Counted from the stretch's first letter, positions 32,956 to 42,764 are shown. The stretch: DNA of 64,000 nt from Ferdinandcohnia sp036962705 (GCF_036962705.1 NZ_JBALOQ010000033.1:3615-67614), one strand, 5' to 3'. Translations and numbers: made by a program. The notes: generated from the sequence alone by a model not told the origin.

Positions 32956-33390
32956 TCATTTCTCAATTGTGAAGAATTTTAGAATGTGTTGAGCTATTAC
33001 ACAGAGATCACCTTTTTGATTGTATACCTCGACTTTTGCGTATGATTTCAAGTTTTCTTCATCAATATTTACAATAGTATAGTGAGCAGTTAAAGTATCT
33101 CCAAAAAACACCGGATTAGTAAATCGAAGCCGATCATAACCATATGAAACACTAGGCATTTCTGATCGAGCTTGAACTTGAATAAGCGTAGAGGCCGTAG
33201 AGCCTAATGCAAATACTAGTACCCCGTGGGCAATTCTCTTTTTATATGGAGTATTTTTCATGAATTCCTCATTCATATGCATTTGACTAAAATCTCCCGT
33301 TATACCTGCAAACAAATATACATCTGATTCGCTAATCGTTTTCGTATATGAAACTGTGTCCCCAATTTGAAATGGTATTTGATTATTCAT
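32956..33390 (-). CDS. MaoC-like (R-specific enoyl-CoA hydratase type) dehydratase
   Basis: 144 residues, one hot-dog fold. The catalytic Asp/His pair is visible in LFAGITGDFSQMHMNEEF, followed by RIAHGVLVFALGS. Such enzymes add or remove water at CoA thioesters. It sits between the acyl-CoA transferase and the PanE-like gene, and probably acts on the CoA ester made by the transferase. Clear AGAGGAG site before the ATG. Confidence 0.85.
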   Translation of the reverse strand: MNNQIPFQIGDTVSYTKTISESDVYLFAGITGDFSQMHMNEEFMKNTPYKKRIAHGVLVFALGSTASTLIQVQARSEMPSVSYGYDRLRFTNPVFFGDTLTAHYTIVNIDEENLKSYAKVEVYNQKGDLCVIAQHILKFFTIEK

Positions 33391-33450
33391 AGCTTCTCCT
33401 CTTTTCTACTTTACCTTAAGTATTTATAACTGCTGATATAAAACCTGTAA

Positions 33451-35040
33451 TTAATACTTCTCCATCCATTCATTCAAAATCCCCATTGGTTCAGGTAAAA
33501 ACAAGCGTGTATCCATTACTTTTAAATCATTAGCAACTAGAGGTCTGAAGCCCATATGCGCAAAAATATCACGTTCAATATCCATTCCTGGAGCAATTTC
33601 GCATAATTCCAACCCTTGTGTTTTCAGTCTAAATACCCCACGTTCTGTGATATAAAGAACTTCTTTTTCTTCTTCTATCGCAACTTTTCCATTAAATGTG
33701 ATTTCGTCTACTTGTGGCACAAACTTTTTGAACCGACCTTCTTTCACAATTTGCACACTACCATTATTTATCTCTGTTTTTAATCCCCCAGCAGTAAGCG
33801 TGCCACTAAAAATAATCTTCTTACTTTTAGATGTAATGTTGATAAAACCACCCGTCCCAACAATTTTGCCATTGAAACGGGATACGTTGACATTACCAGC
33901 CTCGTCGACTTCCGCAAAGCTAAGGAAACAGACATCCAATCCTCCTCCATCATAGAAATCAAACTGCGAAGCCATATCTATGACTGCCCTGTTGTTTACA
34001 CTGGCTCCAAAAAAGATTCCTTGTGAAGTTACCCCACCGATTGGTCCTGTCTCCACTGTTAGCGTAAAATCCTCACTCACACCCTCTTCTTGGGCAATAA
34101 CACCAATACCATCTGAAATACCTACGCCCACATTTCCTACATCCCCAGGCTTTATTTCAAATAGAGCCCGGCGTGCAATGACTTTACGTTGGTCCAGAGG
34201 AGGAATCGTAATTTCACCCGTTTCAGCAATAAAATCCCCAGACATAAAGCGATTAACTCCACCAACGTATAATTGGGGCTGTTCTGGAACAACCACTACG
34301 GCATCAACAAGAAATCCGGGTACTTTAACATCCTTAGGATGAAGTGTCCGTGCCTTTACCAATCGCTGTACTTGTGCAATAACAAGTCCTCCATTATTTT
34401 TTACCGCTTGTGCCATTGGCAAAATATCCAGAAATGTAATTTCATCTTCCATCGTAATATAGCCATCGGTATCAGCCGTTGTCCCTCGTATAAGGGCTAC
34501 ATCTGGACAAATAGTTGGATAAAATAACCAGTCATGACCATTTATGTTCATCAGCTTAATTAACTCTTCCGTTGTACGTTCGTTTAATCTCCCACCGCTT
34601 TGTCTCGGGTCGATATATGTACCTAATCCGACATGTGTGAGAATCCCCGGCTGTCCTGCCGCAGCTGCACGCAATAATTGACTCATGACGCCCATTGGAA
34701 AATTGTAACCCTCGATTTCATTCTTGGCGACCATTTCTGCAAGACGGGGCGATTGATCCCAGTGTCCTCCAATCGCTCTCTTAACCATTCCAGATTGGGC
34801 AAGTGGCGATATTCCCCTGTCACCACGATTTCCTAGACCAGTCGAAAAATAATACGTTAAATCACGCGGTTCTTTTGTATCTTGATACCGCTTTGCCAAC
34901 GCTTCAATAACAGCAGTCGGTTCAGTAATTCCTCCACCTGCACCGAGGAAAGCGATAGTCACACCAGAAGGAATCAAATTTACAGCTTCTTCCGGAGTCA
35001 ATATTTTCACAGTGCTCTTTCTCCTATTAGTAAGTTTCAT
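33451..35040 (-). CDS. Acyl-CoA:carboxylate CoA-transferase (propionate CoA-transferase/YdiF type)
   Basis: 529 residues, both family I CoA-transferase halves fused. The first half has LTPEEAVNLIPSGVTIAFLGAGGG and RGTTADTDGYITMEDE; the second half carries the catalytic Glu in TVETGPIGGVTSQGIFFGAS and the GTGGFINITSKSKKIIFSGT region. It moves CoA from acetyl- or succinyl-CoA to a short acid, forming the thioester for the MaoC-like enzyme next to it. First gene of a four-gene run (33451, 32956, 31970, 31531). Regulator gene of LysR type lies upstream on the same strand. Confidence 0.87.
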   Translation of the reverse strand: MKLTNRRKSTVKILTPEEAVNLIPSGVTIAFLGAGGGITEPTAVIEALAKRYQDTKEPRDLTYYFSTGLGNRGDRGISPLAQSGMVKRAIGGHWDQSPRLAEMVAKNEIEGYNFPMGVMSQLLRAAAAGQPGILTHVGLGTYIDPRQSGGRLNERTTEELIKLMNINGHDWLFYPTICPDVALIRGTTADTDGYITMEDEITFLDILPMAQAVKNNGGLVIAQVQRLVKARTLHPKDVKVPGFLVDAVVVVPEQPQLYVGGVNRFMSGDFIAETGEITIPPLDQRKVIARRALFEIKPGDVGNVGVGISDGIGVIAQEEGVSEDFTLTVETGPIGGVTSQGIFFGASVNNRAVIDMASQFDFYDGGGLDVCFLSFAEVDEAGNVNVSRFNGKIVGTGGFINITSKSKKIIFSGTLTAGGLKTEINNGSVQIVKEGRFKKFVPQVDEITFNGKVAIEEEKEVLYITERGVFRLKTQGLELCEIAPGMDIERDIFAHMGFRPLVANDLKVMDTRLFLPEPMGILNEWMEKY

Positions 35041-35245
35041 AATGCTCCCCCTGAAATTGGCATTTTGCTAATCTCTTGAATATTCAGTTTTCTACTAATT
35101 CCAGTTTATCTTGGTTGTTTAAAAATGAAAAATGAATATAATTACTGGGATCTATGAACAATTGGAATTACTGGCATTATTAAGATATTTGATAAACCAT
35201 TTTGTAACAATTTTCATTTAACCAATAGGTCCTTACTTTCCCAAG

Positions 35246-35281
35246 ACAAAAAATCCGAAGCAAAATGTCTCTCCGGATTTC
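35246..35281 (-). terminator. Terminator of the LysR gene
   Basis: Minus strand AAATCCGGAG...CTTCGGATTTTTTG: stem AAATCCG/CGGATTT with a T-run, 45 bases after the LysR stop. Confidence 0.75.
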
Positions 35282-35328
35282 CCAAAAAATATATAATTAA
35301 TTAATTTCCTAGCCCCACTCATCGAATA

Positions 35329-36237
35329 CTATTTAAAGTATATGGACTTTCTATTATTGAAATTTGGAATATTTTTAATAACAAAATTCTTAAATTGTTC
35401 AACTGCTGGTGACATATAACTATTAGTTCGCCATGCCATTTCTATTACTCTACTACAATGTGGTTTTCGAATTCGAAGCATAGAAACTTTCGTCATATCA
35501 ATGCTAGGAGTATATGGGATAAGCGCAACTCCACAGTTTGCTGCAACAAGTCCACAAATAATCTCATCCTCGGAACCTTCTATCTCCACTTTTGGAAGGA
35601 ATCCAGCCTCTTGACAAAATTTATCAATAACATGACTTAACGGCAGGTCTTTATGATAGTGGACAAAAGGATCATTGGCTACTTCTGATAAGTCAACTAG
35701 CTTTCTATCGGATAATGGATGATCTTTCGGAACTACCAAAAAAAGCTCTTCGTTAATAATTGAAATAGAACTTATATTTTCAACCTTATCTTGAGGTGAG
35801 CAAAAGACAAGATCCACTTCTGTAGTTTCTAATTGACGTATAATTTCTCCAGTAACGCCTTGAGATAATTGAAATCTTACACCCGGAGATTCTTGTAAGA
35901 AAAGTCGAATTAAATTAGGAACAAAACTTGGACGTAATGACGGAATAAAACCAAATGAAACCATACCTTTGGAGGGATCAACCATTTTATGTATCTTTTC
36001 CTGGGCATCAGTCATTTCTTGAATCGCTCGATTGGCGTGCTCAAGAAAAATGTTGCCATAGGTATTTAAACGCACTCCCCGTGAGTTTCGTTCAAATAAC
36101 GGAACCCCTATATCTTCTTCCAATCTGGCAATAGACTTACTTAATGCGGATTGCGTAAGGGATAGCATCTTTGCAGCTTTTGTTACATTTTTAACTTCTG
36201 ATAATACTAGATAATTATGAAGTTGTTGAAAATCCAC
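35329..36237 (-). CDS. LysR-family transcriptional regulator
   Basis: 302 residues from the GTG at 36235-36237 (GGGGGA 7 bases upstream). Winged helix at 1-60 (FQQLHNYLVLSEVKNVTKAAKMLSLTQSALSKSIARLEEDIGVPLFERNSRGVRL), then an effector-binding domain (about 90-300). It probably activates the neighbouring CoA-transferase operon in response to a pathway intermediate; the two are in tandem, not divergent as is usual, so the target is uncertain. Confidence 0.87.
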   Translation of the reverse strand: MDFQQLHNYLVLSEVKNVTKAAKMLSLTQSALSKSIARLEEDIGVPLFERNSRGVRLNTYGNIFLEHANRAIQEMTDAQEKIHKMVDPSKGMVSFGFIPSLRPSFVPNLIRLFLQESPGVRFQLSQGVTGEIIRQLETTEVDLVFCSPQDKVENISSISIINEELFLVVPKDHPLSDRKLVDLSEVANDPFVHYHKDLPLSHVIDKFCQEAGFLPKVEIEGSEDEIICGLVAANCGVALIPYTPSIDMTKVSMLRIRKPHCSRVIEMAWRTNSYMSPAVEQFKNFVIKNIPNFNNRKSIYFK

Positions 36238-36278
36238 TTTGAGTCCCCCTAACATCAACCAGCAAAATAGCTGATGTT

Positions 36279-37040
36279 TTAAATCTCAGTCATAAATCCA
36301 AGATTAGCTGAAATCTCTTTTCCACCATCAATTAGTTGTTTTTTAAATTTAGAAATAACTTTTTCCTCAAATCTTACTGTTGGTCCTGATATTGATAACG
36401 CAGCAATTACATTGCCATTCACATCAATTATTGGCGTGGCAATAGCTGATGATCCTACTTCTCGTTCATCTATACTTTTCGCAAATCGCTCATCAACAAT
36501 TTGTCTGAGTTCTTTTTTAAAATCTGCTTTGCTTTTTTTCGGATTTTCAAGAATGTATATTTTTTCAATAAAATCATCGGATTGATATGCCAGTAACACC
36601 TTTCCGGTTGCACCTAATGTGAGAGGCAATTTTTCCCCAATTCTTACAGTATGTTTGACAGACTGTAAGCTTTCAAATTGTTGAATACATATTCTACTTT
36701 CTTTTTCTAATACGTATAAGTTAACCGTTTCCCTTGTTTGATCTCGAAGTCTTTCCATCGTTGCTTTTGCAACTGAGCGAATTTCTATTGATCGCCCCGC
36801 AAGGTTGCCAATAAAGTACAACTGTTTACCTAGCCTATACTTAAATGTTGCAGGGTCCCGCTCAACATAGTTATTCAACTCTAACGTATAAAGTAATCGA
36901 ATAACGGTGGATTTAGCGAGATTAATCTTTTTCGATATTTCTGTGAGTGAAAGTTCATTTTCTTCCATTGTAAAGCAATTTAATATATCTATAGCTCTTT
37001 GCAATGAACGAATTCCTTTTTCTTGTTCTGTTGGGTTCAT
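36279..37040 (-). CDS. IclR-family transcriptional regulator
   Basis: 253 residues from the ATG at 37038-37040 (GAGGCG upstream). N-terminal HTH (RAIDILNCFTMEENELSLTEISKKINLAKSTVIRLLYTLELNNYVERD), then the IclR ligand domain with VKHTVRIGEKLPLTLGATGKVLLAY and GSSAIATPIIDVNGNVIAALSISGP. IclR proteins control aromatic, quinate and carboxylate catabolism. Placed next to the LysR gene; the two may co-control the island. Confidence 0.88.
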   Translation of the reverse strand: MNPTEQEKGIRSLQRAIDILNCFTMEENELSLTEISKKINLAKSTVIRLLYTLELNNYVERDPATFKYRLGKQLYFIGNLAGRSIEIRSVAKATMERLRDQTRETVNLYVLEKESRICIQQFESLQSVKHTVRIGEKLPLTLGATGKVLLAYQSDDFIEKIYILENPKKSKADFKKELRQIVDERFAKSIDEREVGSSAIATPIIDVNGNVIAALSISGPTVRFEEKVISKFKKQLIDGGKEISANLGFMTEI

Positions 37041-37215
37041 CAAAAATCAGCGCCTCTAAATAAAATTTGTATCCATGAATTCAACTTATAATAGCTATCT
37101 CAAAAGAAGTTCAAGAATACTTAAATAAGGCATCACTCCAAATTTTGTGATAAATGTAGTGACTACAACTTACTAAAAAGTTTGGACTAATGCCTCTATC
37201 TAAAACTCAAAAAAA

Positions 37216-37659
37216 TTAATTATCGTCAATCAAAGATACAGCCGCACGTAAACCAAGATAGTAGCTGTCGATTCCAAAGCCACAAATTTGACCATTTGCA
37301 ATTTCCGCAAAGACAGACTTATGTCTGAACTCTTCCCGTGCATGGATATTAGACATGTGAATCTCAATGATTGGTACTTCAAGTATTGCTAGAGCATCTC
37401 TTAATCCATAACTATAATGTGTCCATGCGCCTGCATTTATGATCACAGCGTCCTTATTTTCAAGATAAGCCCTATGGATTCTTTCGCACATTTCACCTTC
37501 ATGATTGGTCTGGAAGCTTTCAATCTCAACTCCAAGTTCATTTGCTAGTTCTTTCAGTCCCGCATCAATTTCCTCTAAAGTTGCCGTACCATATTGAACA
37601 GGATCTCTCTTTCCAAACATATTATGATTAATTCCATGTAGCATCAGAATTTTTTTCAT
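37216..37659 (-). CDS. aroQ: Type II 3-dehydroquinate dehydratase homologue
   Basis: 147 residues from the ATG at 37657-37659 (GGGGAAG upstream). The family line is LHGINHNMFGKRDPVQYG (canonical LNGPNLNLLGxREPxxYG, with catalytic Arg and Tyr kept), INAGAWTHYSYGLRDAL, and EIHMSNIHAREEFRHKS with the catalytic His region. Type II enzymes turn 3-dehydroquinate into 3-dehydroshikimate; they serve quinate catabolism as well as synthesis. Variation at several canonical positions (Leu-Asn to Leu-His, Pro to Ile, Pro to Ala) and its place in a degradation island suggest a related cyclic substrate. Confidence 0.83.
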   Translation of the reverse strand: MKKILMLHGINHNMFGKRDPVQYGTATLEEIDAGLKELANELGVEIESFQTNHEGEMCERIHRAYLENKDAVIINAGAWTHYSYGLRDALAILEVPIIEIHMSNIHAREEFRHKSVFAEIANGQICGFGIDSYYLGLRAAVSLIDDN

Positions 37660-37825
37660 CTTTTCTTCCCCTAACAATTGAATTTAGTATAATTAAACAC
37701 CTTTTAAGTATAACTTATTTTAGAATTTTCAGGCAAATAAAAAGAGAAATTACTCTATTCAATCCAGTAATATGACAGCCTTCACATTTACAAGTAATCT
37801 ATTAACCTCTCGCCAACTATTTATT

Positions 37826-38647
37826 TTAACTAGTACGTGGATATTTATTCAGGTAATCTTTTGCTGATTGAAGACAGCGACGGGCAAATTCCTCATTGCC
37901 TAGTTCTCTTGATCTTCTCAGGTTAGGTAATTCAATTGAATACGGTATCTCGGGAATCCTATTAACAATACTTGCAATGTCTATACCACCTTCACCTATA
38001 TATGATCTTTCCTCACGAAGAACACGTGTCATCTCTTCCTTCGTATCTGGAATAACTACCGGTGCATCGCAAAGATGGAGGTAACGGAACCATTCGCTTG
38101 GTACTAAGTCCAAATCCTCGATCTTGTCCTTAGAACGATGAAAATGATGGATATCGATCATCAGACCAGCATTTTCTCTATTAGCTTTATGAAGAATATC
38201 CAGTGTTCCTGCGAGGTTATTAACGCTCGCGATCGGTACAAACTCTAATTCTACTGTTAATCCGAAAGGTTTAGCGAGATCGCAAACCTCAGAAAATCGT
38301 TCAATGGCAAAATTTCGGTCCTCCGTCCAAATGCTGCTAAGAATATGTTTTCCACCAAGTTCAGCGGCAATTTCCATTGCTGGTAAATATTGATTGGGTT
38401 CAACTCCGTCGTAAATCCGAGCAAGTTCAATGTCGAGAAGCTTTACTCCCGTTTCAGCAAGGGCCTTTTTCGTTTCACGCATCATTCCCCTATTCGTAGC
38501 TAACTCGTAATTAGGCTCGCCAGGTAATCCCATATAAATGGGACGTAAACTAACGAAATCATAACCAGCTCGGTGAGCCAAATATACCATTTCAGGTGGT
38601 GGTGAATCTAATACCGTTAAGTGCGCTAAAGAAAATTGTTTTGTCAT
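37826..38647 (-). CDS. TIM-barrel sugar-phosphate isomerase/epimerase family protein
   Basis: 273 residues of AP-endonuclease-2/xylose-isomerase-like fold. Metal-site elements are visible: VELEFVPIASVNNLAGTLDILHKA (Glu), GLMIDIHHFHRSKDK (Asp-His), and LHLCDAP. Members include IolE and IolI (inositol pathway) and dehydroshikimate dehydratases such as QuiC and AsbF. It could therefore dehydrate or isomerise a cyclitol or dehydroshikimate-like intermediate. Stands about 170 bases from aroQ and about 120 from the HMG-CoA-lyase-type gene. Confidence 0.8.
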   Translation of the reverse strand: MTKQFSLAHLTVLDSPPPEMVYLAHRAGYDFVSLRPIYMGLPGEPNYELATNRGMMRETKKALAETGVKLLDIELARIYDGVEPNQYLPAMEIAAELGGKHILSSIWTEDRNFAIERFSEVCDLAKPFGLTVELEFVPIASVNNLAGTLDILHKANRENAGLMIDIHHFHRSKDKIEDLDLVPSEWFRYLHLCDAPVVIPDTKEEMTRVLREERSYIGEGGIDIASIVNRIPEIPYSIELPNLRRSRELGNEEFARRCLQSAKDYLNKYPRTS

Positions 38648-38764
38648 TTTTTTAAAAACCTCCTATTATTTTTTGGGGGTTTCCTTAAATTCGTAATCGC
38701 TTTCATTTCAAGCAATGCTTAATACTTGATTAAGAATCAAAACAAACTAGATAAGCTCTACCCA

Positions 38765-39712
38765 TTACCCTAGCTTTTTCTGGGATTCTGGTGTGATATG
38801 AAGATTGGAATTGGGACCTGCTTGGAGCATATAGCTTCCACCATCATGTCCAAACATTCGCTTCACTTCTTTTGCGACATTAATTGCCAAATTTAGGTCA
38901 ATTCCAGTCTCTATATTCATTTCATGGAATGAATGCACAAGATCTTCGGTTGCAATATTCCCCGATGCACCTGGCGCATATGGACACCCTCCTAATCCCG
39001 CTATCGAACTATCAAAATGAATGATTCCTTGCTGTAAAGCTGCAAATGCATTTGCTATCGCCATTCCACGGGTATTATGCAAATGCATCGAAAAGGTCAT
39101 TTTCGTGAACTGCTGTTTCAATTCACCCAACATCTTGTAAACTTGTCGAGGATTTGCCATCCCTGTCGTATCCGCTAATGATACTTCATTAATTCCCATT
39201 TGATTATATCGATCTAATACATAGGCAATGCGACTGATTGGTACTTTTCCTTCATACGGACAACCAAATGCAACCGATATTGAACCGCCCACATTCACTC
39301 CTTTTTTTTCTGCAAATTCAATGATCGGTTCCAATTTATTAAGTGCTTCTTCGGTAGTACTATTTGCGTTCGATATGCTGTGTGAGTCTGTTGCAGACAA
39401 CATTAGTTTCAACTTGGTAATCCCTGCCTCAATCGCCCTTTCTGCTCCCTTAACGTTTGGAACTAAAGCACGGAACTTGATACCCGTTAAATCTTGAGAA
39501 TTTCTTACAACTTCACTTGCATCCTTCAAATTGGGTATCGCCTTAGGGTGAACAAACGATGTGATTTCCATTGATTTAATGCCAATTTTTGAGAGCTCCC
39601 TTATGATATGAAGCTTCTGATCGGTTGGAATCCAATTTTGTTCAGCTTGGAAGCCATCACGTGGAGCCACTTCACAAATCACTACCTTTGCTGGCAATGG
39701 TAAATATGTCAT
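38765..39712 (-). CDS. Hydroxymethylglutaryl-CoA lyase-type enzyme
   Basis: 315 residues. Signature: VICEVAPRDGFQAEQNWIPTDQK (canonical EVGPRDGLQNE), FVHPKAIPNLKDA, FGCPYEGKVP, SMHLHNTRGMAIANA (metal His pair) and GLGGCPYAPGASGN with the catalytic Cys loop. The family splits 3-hydroxy-3-methyl acyl-CoAs into acetyl-CoA or pyruvate and a keto acid. The ATG directly follows the CaiB stop codon, so the CoA ester formed by CaiB is very likely its substrate. Confidence 0.86.
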   Translation of the reverse strand: MTYLPLPAKVVICEVAPRDGFQAEQNWIPTDQKLHIIRELSKIGIKSMEITSFVHPKAIPNLKDASEVVRNSQDLTGIKFRALVPNVKGAERAIEAGITKLKLMLSATDSHSISNANSTTEEALNKLEPIIEFAEKKGVNVGGSISVAFGCPYEGKVPISRIAYVLDRYNQMGINEVSLADTTGMANPRQVYKMLGELKQQFTKMTFSMHLHNTRGMAIANAFAALQQGIIHFDSSIAGLGGCPYAPGASGNIATEDLVHSFHEMNIETGIDLNLAINVAKEVKRMFGHDGGSYMLQAGPNSNLHITPESQKKLG

Positions 39713-40918
39713 TTATATAACCCCTCTTTCTTTTAACTCATTTACTCTTTCTACCGAAAACCCTAACTCTTCTAATATTGCTTCATTATGTTCACCTAAT
39801 TCTGGTGCACGGTGGCGAATCGCTCCTGGTGTTTTGGAAAATTTCGGAACAACTCCCGGAACTTTAATCTTTCCTAAACGAGGATGCTCCACTTCTACAA
39901 TATTTTCCCGAGATTGATAATGTGGATCATTGAATATATCTTCTATCGTGTAGATAGGACTAATTGGGACACCGAAAAAATCTGATTGTTCTAATAACTT
40001 ATTTTGGGTAAAGCCTCTTATCCACTCAGAAACGATGACTTGTACGTCAGCATCATTTTTCAAACGTTGTTTATTCGTGTGAAAACGAGGATCTGTTAAC
40101 ATATCCTCTCTATTCATTGCCTTAGCTAAGCGATCAAATGTGGAATCAGTACTACATACCAATACGACAAATTTGCCGTCCTTCGTTTCATACGTGCCAG
40201 CTGGACTTGAATGATTTGCTAACCCCGGAGACCTTTCTCGTATAACTTGATTTTGATCGTACTCTGCAATTAAAAACTCTAGCATGCGGAACATCGACTC
40301 ATAAAGACCCATTTCCACAACTTGACCCTCTGCCTCATCATTTTTCACGATATGGAATAAGGCGCTTACTGTTGAAAAAGCAACAAATATTCCAGTTATA
40401 TAATCGAGCAAGGAATATGATGGGCTTACAGGTGGGCGATCATTAAAGCCCTGTATAGCTGTGTGGCCACTAAATGCTGTACTTGGTGTACCAAATCCCG
40501 CCTTGTCTTTGTATGGACCTGTTTGCCCATACCCCGATAATCTCATCATAATTAATTTCGGATTCGATTTTTTTAATTCTTCATACCCCAAACCCCATTT
40601 TTCTAAAGTCCCGGGACGGAAATTTTCAATTAAGACGTCTACTCGTTCAATAAGTTTAAGAAATATTTCTTTTCCTTCTTCTGTACGAATATCAAGTGTA
40701 AGAGATTTCTTATTTCGTGCTAAACCGGGCCATCTTAATGCTTCAGTACCTTTCCATGGTCCAACATTTCTTAATGTATCTCCTCTTCCTGGCAACTCAA
40801 CCTTCGTTACATCAGCACCTAAATCCGCAAGCAATGTTGCCCCAAAAGGAGCGGCAATCATCGTTGATATATCCAATATTTTCACACCTGTTAATGGTCC
40901 GAAGTTCGACTGTGCCAT
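39713..40918 (-). CDS. CaiB/BaiF family III CoA-transferase
   Basis: 401 residues from the ATG at 40916-40918 (GGAAGGTG 9 bases upstream); a GTG four codons earlier is possible. Family features: GVKILDISTMIAAPFGATLLADLGADVTKVE, the segment DVLIENFRPGTLEKWGLGYEEL, RMSGYGQTGPY, and a catalytic Asp region around VEMGLYESMFRMLEF. It transfers CoA onto a carboxylate, here probably a branched hydroxy acid cleaved by the adjacent lyase. A terminator lies just upstream, see 40936-40982. Confidence 0.86.
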   Translation of the reverse strand: MAQSNFGPLTGVKILDISTMIAAPFGATLLADLGADVTKVELPGRGDTLRNVGPWKGTEALRWPGLARNKKSLTLDIRTEEGKEIFLKLIERVDVLIENFRPGTLEKWGLGYEELKKSNPKLIMMRLSGYGQTGPYKDKAGFGTPSTAFSGHTAIQGFNDRPPVSPSYSLLDYITGIFVAFSTVSALFHIVKNDEAEGQVVEMGLYESMFRMLEFLIAEYDQNQVIRERSPGLANHSSPAGTYETKDGKFVVLVCSTDSTFDRLAKAMNREDMLTDPRFHTNKQRLKNDADVQVIVSEWIRGFTQNKLLEQSDFFGVPISPIYTIEDIFNDPHYQSRENIVEVEHPRLGKIKVPGVVPKFSKTPGAIRHRAPELGEHNEAILEELGFSVERVNELKERGVI

Positions 40919-40935
40919 ATGATCAATCACCTTCC

Positions 40936-40982
40936 GTAAAAAACAAGTCCTATTTTTACAGTTATAGAGAATAGGACTTGTT
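40936..40982 (-). terminator. Terminator (possible attenuator) between the ThDP gene and the CaiB gene
   Basis: Minus strand CAAGTCCTATT pairs with AATAGGACTTG, followed by TTTTTTACGG. It ends only about 10 bases before the CaiB ribosome site and I see no promoter between, so the CaiB-lyase unit needs read-through or a promoter inside the ThDP gene. Confidence 0.75.
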
Positions 40983-41000
40983 TTTATGTTTTATAGAATA

Positions 41001-42764
41001 TTAGTTTGTAGAAACATGATGTACTTTTCGATCCGGCGAATAGATGTCCATAATGTTCCAGTGACCTGCAGTTGGAACAGGATTGTTTAGCATGGCAACA
41101 TCAATCACGAATGGTTTATTGGACGCAATGGCATTCTCGAGAGCTGGCTTAAATTCTTCTGCTTTTTCAATTTTTATTCCTTCGATTCCAAAAGCACGAG
41201 CGATCCCTGCAAAGTCCGGTGAGTATGGATTGCCATCTTTCTTGAATAATGTTCCAAGCGTAGTATCATAATGAGCTTTCTGCAAACCAGCAATTGTACC
41301 AAATGCATAGTTATTCATGACAACCCAAATAACTGGTATATTTTCTTCCGCTGCTGTCGCAAGAAGTGCAGGGTTTTGGCCGAATCCACCGTCTCCAACA
41401 AGTGATACGACAACTCGATCCGGATGTGCGACCTTTACACCAAGTGCAGCTGGTGCACCGAATCCCATAGTTGCGAATCCACCCGGAGTAAAGATTGTGC
41501 CTGGTGTGTATATATCGAACTGTTGACCCACACCATTTTTGTTCCAGCCAACATCCGTCGTGATAAACGCATCATGTGGCAATACCTCACGCACTTCAGC
41601 TAATATGCGTTGAGGCTGCATTGGGAAACAATTGTCCTCTTCAAATTTTTTATTGCTATCTTTAAATGCCTGTTTATTGATCGCAATTTCTTGTTTTAAT
41701 GCTTCATTTTGACTGCCCCCTGGAGCAATTTTTTTTGCTACACGATTCAAGACAGTTAGTGCTTGTTTCAAATCCGCTACTACTCCTATTTCAACTGGGT
41801 AGTTACGACCAATTTCACTCGCTTCAATATCGATTTGAATCAATTTTGTTTTAGGAAAATCAAAAGTATATTCATTCTCCCATGAGCTGGAGTCCGCTTC
41901 TGCAAAGCGCGTTCCAAGACCGAAAATATAATCCGCTTCACGAGTCTTCTTATTAATAAATTCTGTTCCCCAAAAGCCTGTCATACCTAGAACAAGTGGA
42001 TTGTCGTCTGCTACTGCGCCTTTACCCATTAAGGAATGCGCTACTGGTAAATCAAAGTGGTTGACGAATTCCGCAAGTTCTTCCGCGGCATCTGCTAGAA
42101 TGACACCGCCACCTGCATAAACTACTGGATTTTTTGCATCAAGCAGAGTATAAATGATTTTTTCGGCTGTTGCTTCGTCAATGGATGGCTTTTGAAGTGA
42201 TTTTGTATGATGTTTTTGTCTTTCAAACCATTCCTCTTCAATTTCAGTTGAAAAAATGTCCATCGGGACAGAAATAAGAACTGGCCCCGGTGTTCCGCTT
42301 TCAGCTAGTTGAAATGCCTTTTCTAAAATTTCCGGGAACAGATGCGCGCTATCTACTCGCCATGCACGTTTTACAAATGGACGATAAATTTCATATTGTG
42401 TCGCATCCGCATGAAGGTTCACTTCTTGGTGAGGATGTTTACCATAGTAATGGGACGGTATATCACCAGCAATCACCACCATTGGAATGCAATCCAGCGC
42501 TGCGTTTGCTACACCCGTTGCTGCATTAGTCAATCCAGGTCCAACGTGGGTTAACAGCACTGCCGTTTGTTTTTTCGCGCGAGCATAGCCATCAGCTGCA
42601 TGAGCTGCGACTTGTTCATGGCGAACATTCACAAATTTTATCGTGCTGTTTCTTTCTAATTCTGAAAGAAAGGCAATATTTGTATGCCCACAAAGTCCGA
42701 AAATATGTTCAACACCGCGATCCTCCAAATACTTTACCAATAAATTCGAAATTAGTTTTGCCAT
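41001..42764 (-). CDS. Thiamine-diphosphate-dependent enzyme, acetolactate-synthase-like
   Basis: 587 residues with all three ThDP-enzyme domains. The catalytic Glu is in VNVRHEQVAAHAADGYAR (about 51), the central nucleotide-type domain spans about 195-340, and the cofactor motif GDGGFGQNPALLATAAEENIPVIWVVMNN lies at about 458-486. It may be a carboligase, decarboxylase or diketone hydrolase; IolD of the inositol pathway has this fold too but is longer. Second of three tightly packed genes (ALDH, zinc dehydrogenase, ThDP), 3 bases after its neighbour. Reaction not assigned. Confidence 0.85.
   Translation of the reverse strand: MAKLISNLLVKYLEDRGVEHIFGLCGHTNIAFLSELERNSTIKFVNVRHEQVAAHAADGYARAKKQTAVLLTHVGPGLTNAATGVANAALDCIPMVVIAGDIPSHYYGKHPHQEVNLHADATQYEIYRPFVKRAWRVDSAHLFPEILEKAFQLAESGTPGPVLISVPMDIFSTEIEEEWFERQKHHTKSLQKPSIDEATAEKIIYTLLDAKNPVVYAGGGVILADAAEELAEFVNHFDLPVAHSLMGKGAVADDNPLVLGMTGFWGTEFINKKTREADYIFGLGTRFAEADSSSWENEYTFDFPKTKLIQIDIEASEIGRNYPVEIGVVADLKQALTVLNRVAKKIAPGGSQNEALKQEIAINKQAFKDSNKKFEEDNCFPMQPQRILAEVREVLPHDAFITTDVGWNKNGVGQQFDIYTPGTIFTPGGFATMGFGAPAALGVKVAHPDRVVVSLVGDGGFGQNPALLATAAEENIPVIWVVMNNYAFGTIAGLQKAHYDTTLGTLFKKDGNPYSPDFAGIARAFGIEGIKIEKAEEFKPALENAIASNKPFVIDVAMLNNPVPTAGHWNIMDIYSPDRKVHHVSTN

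Noticed and set aside
34273..34527. 84-residue plus-strand ORF within the CoA-transferase gene
   Set aside because: Antisense shadow with no ribosome site or known pattern.
41001..42764. Calling the ThDP enzyme IolD or sulfoacetaldehyde acetyltransferase
   Set aside because: Length and motifs fit acetolactate-synthase-like enzymes in general; nothing in the sequence decides the reaction.
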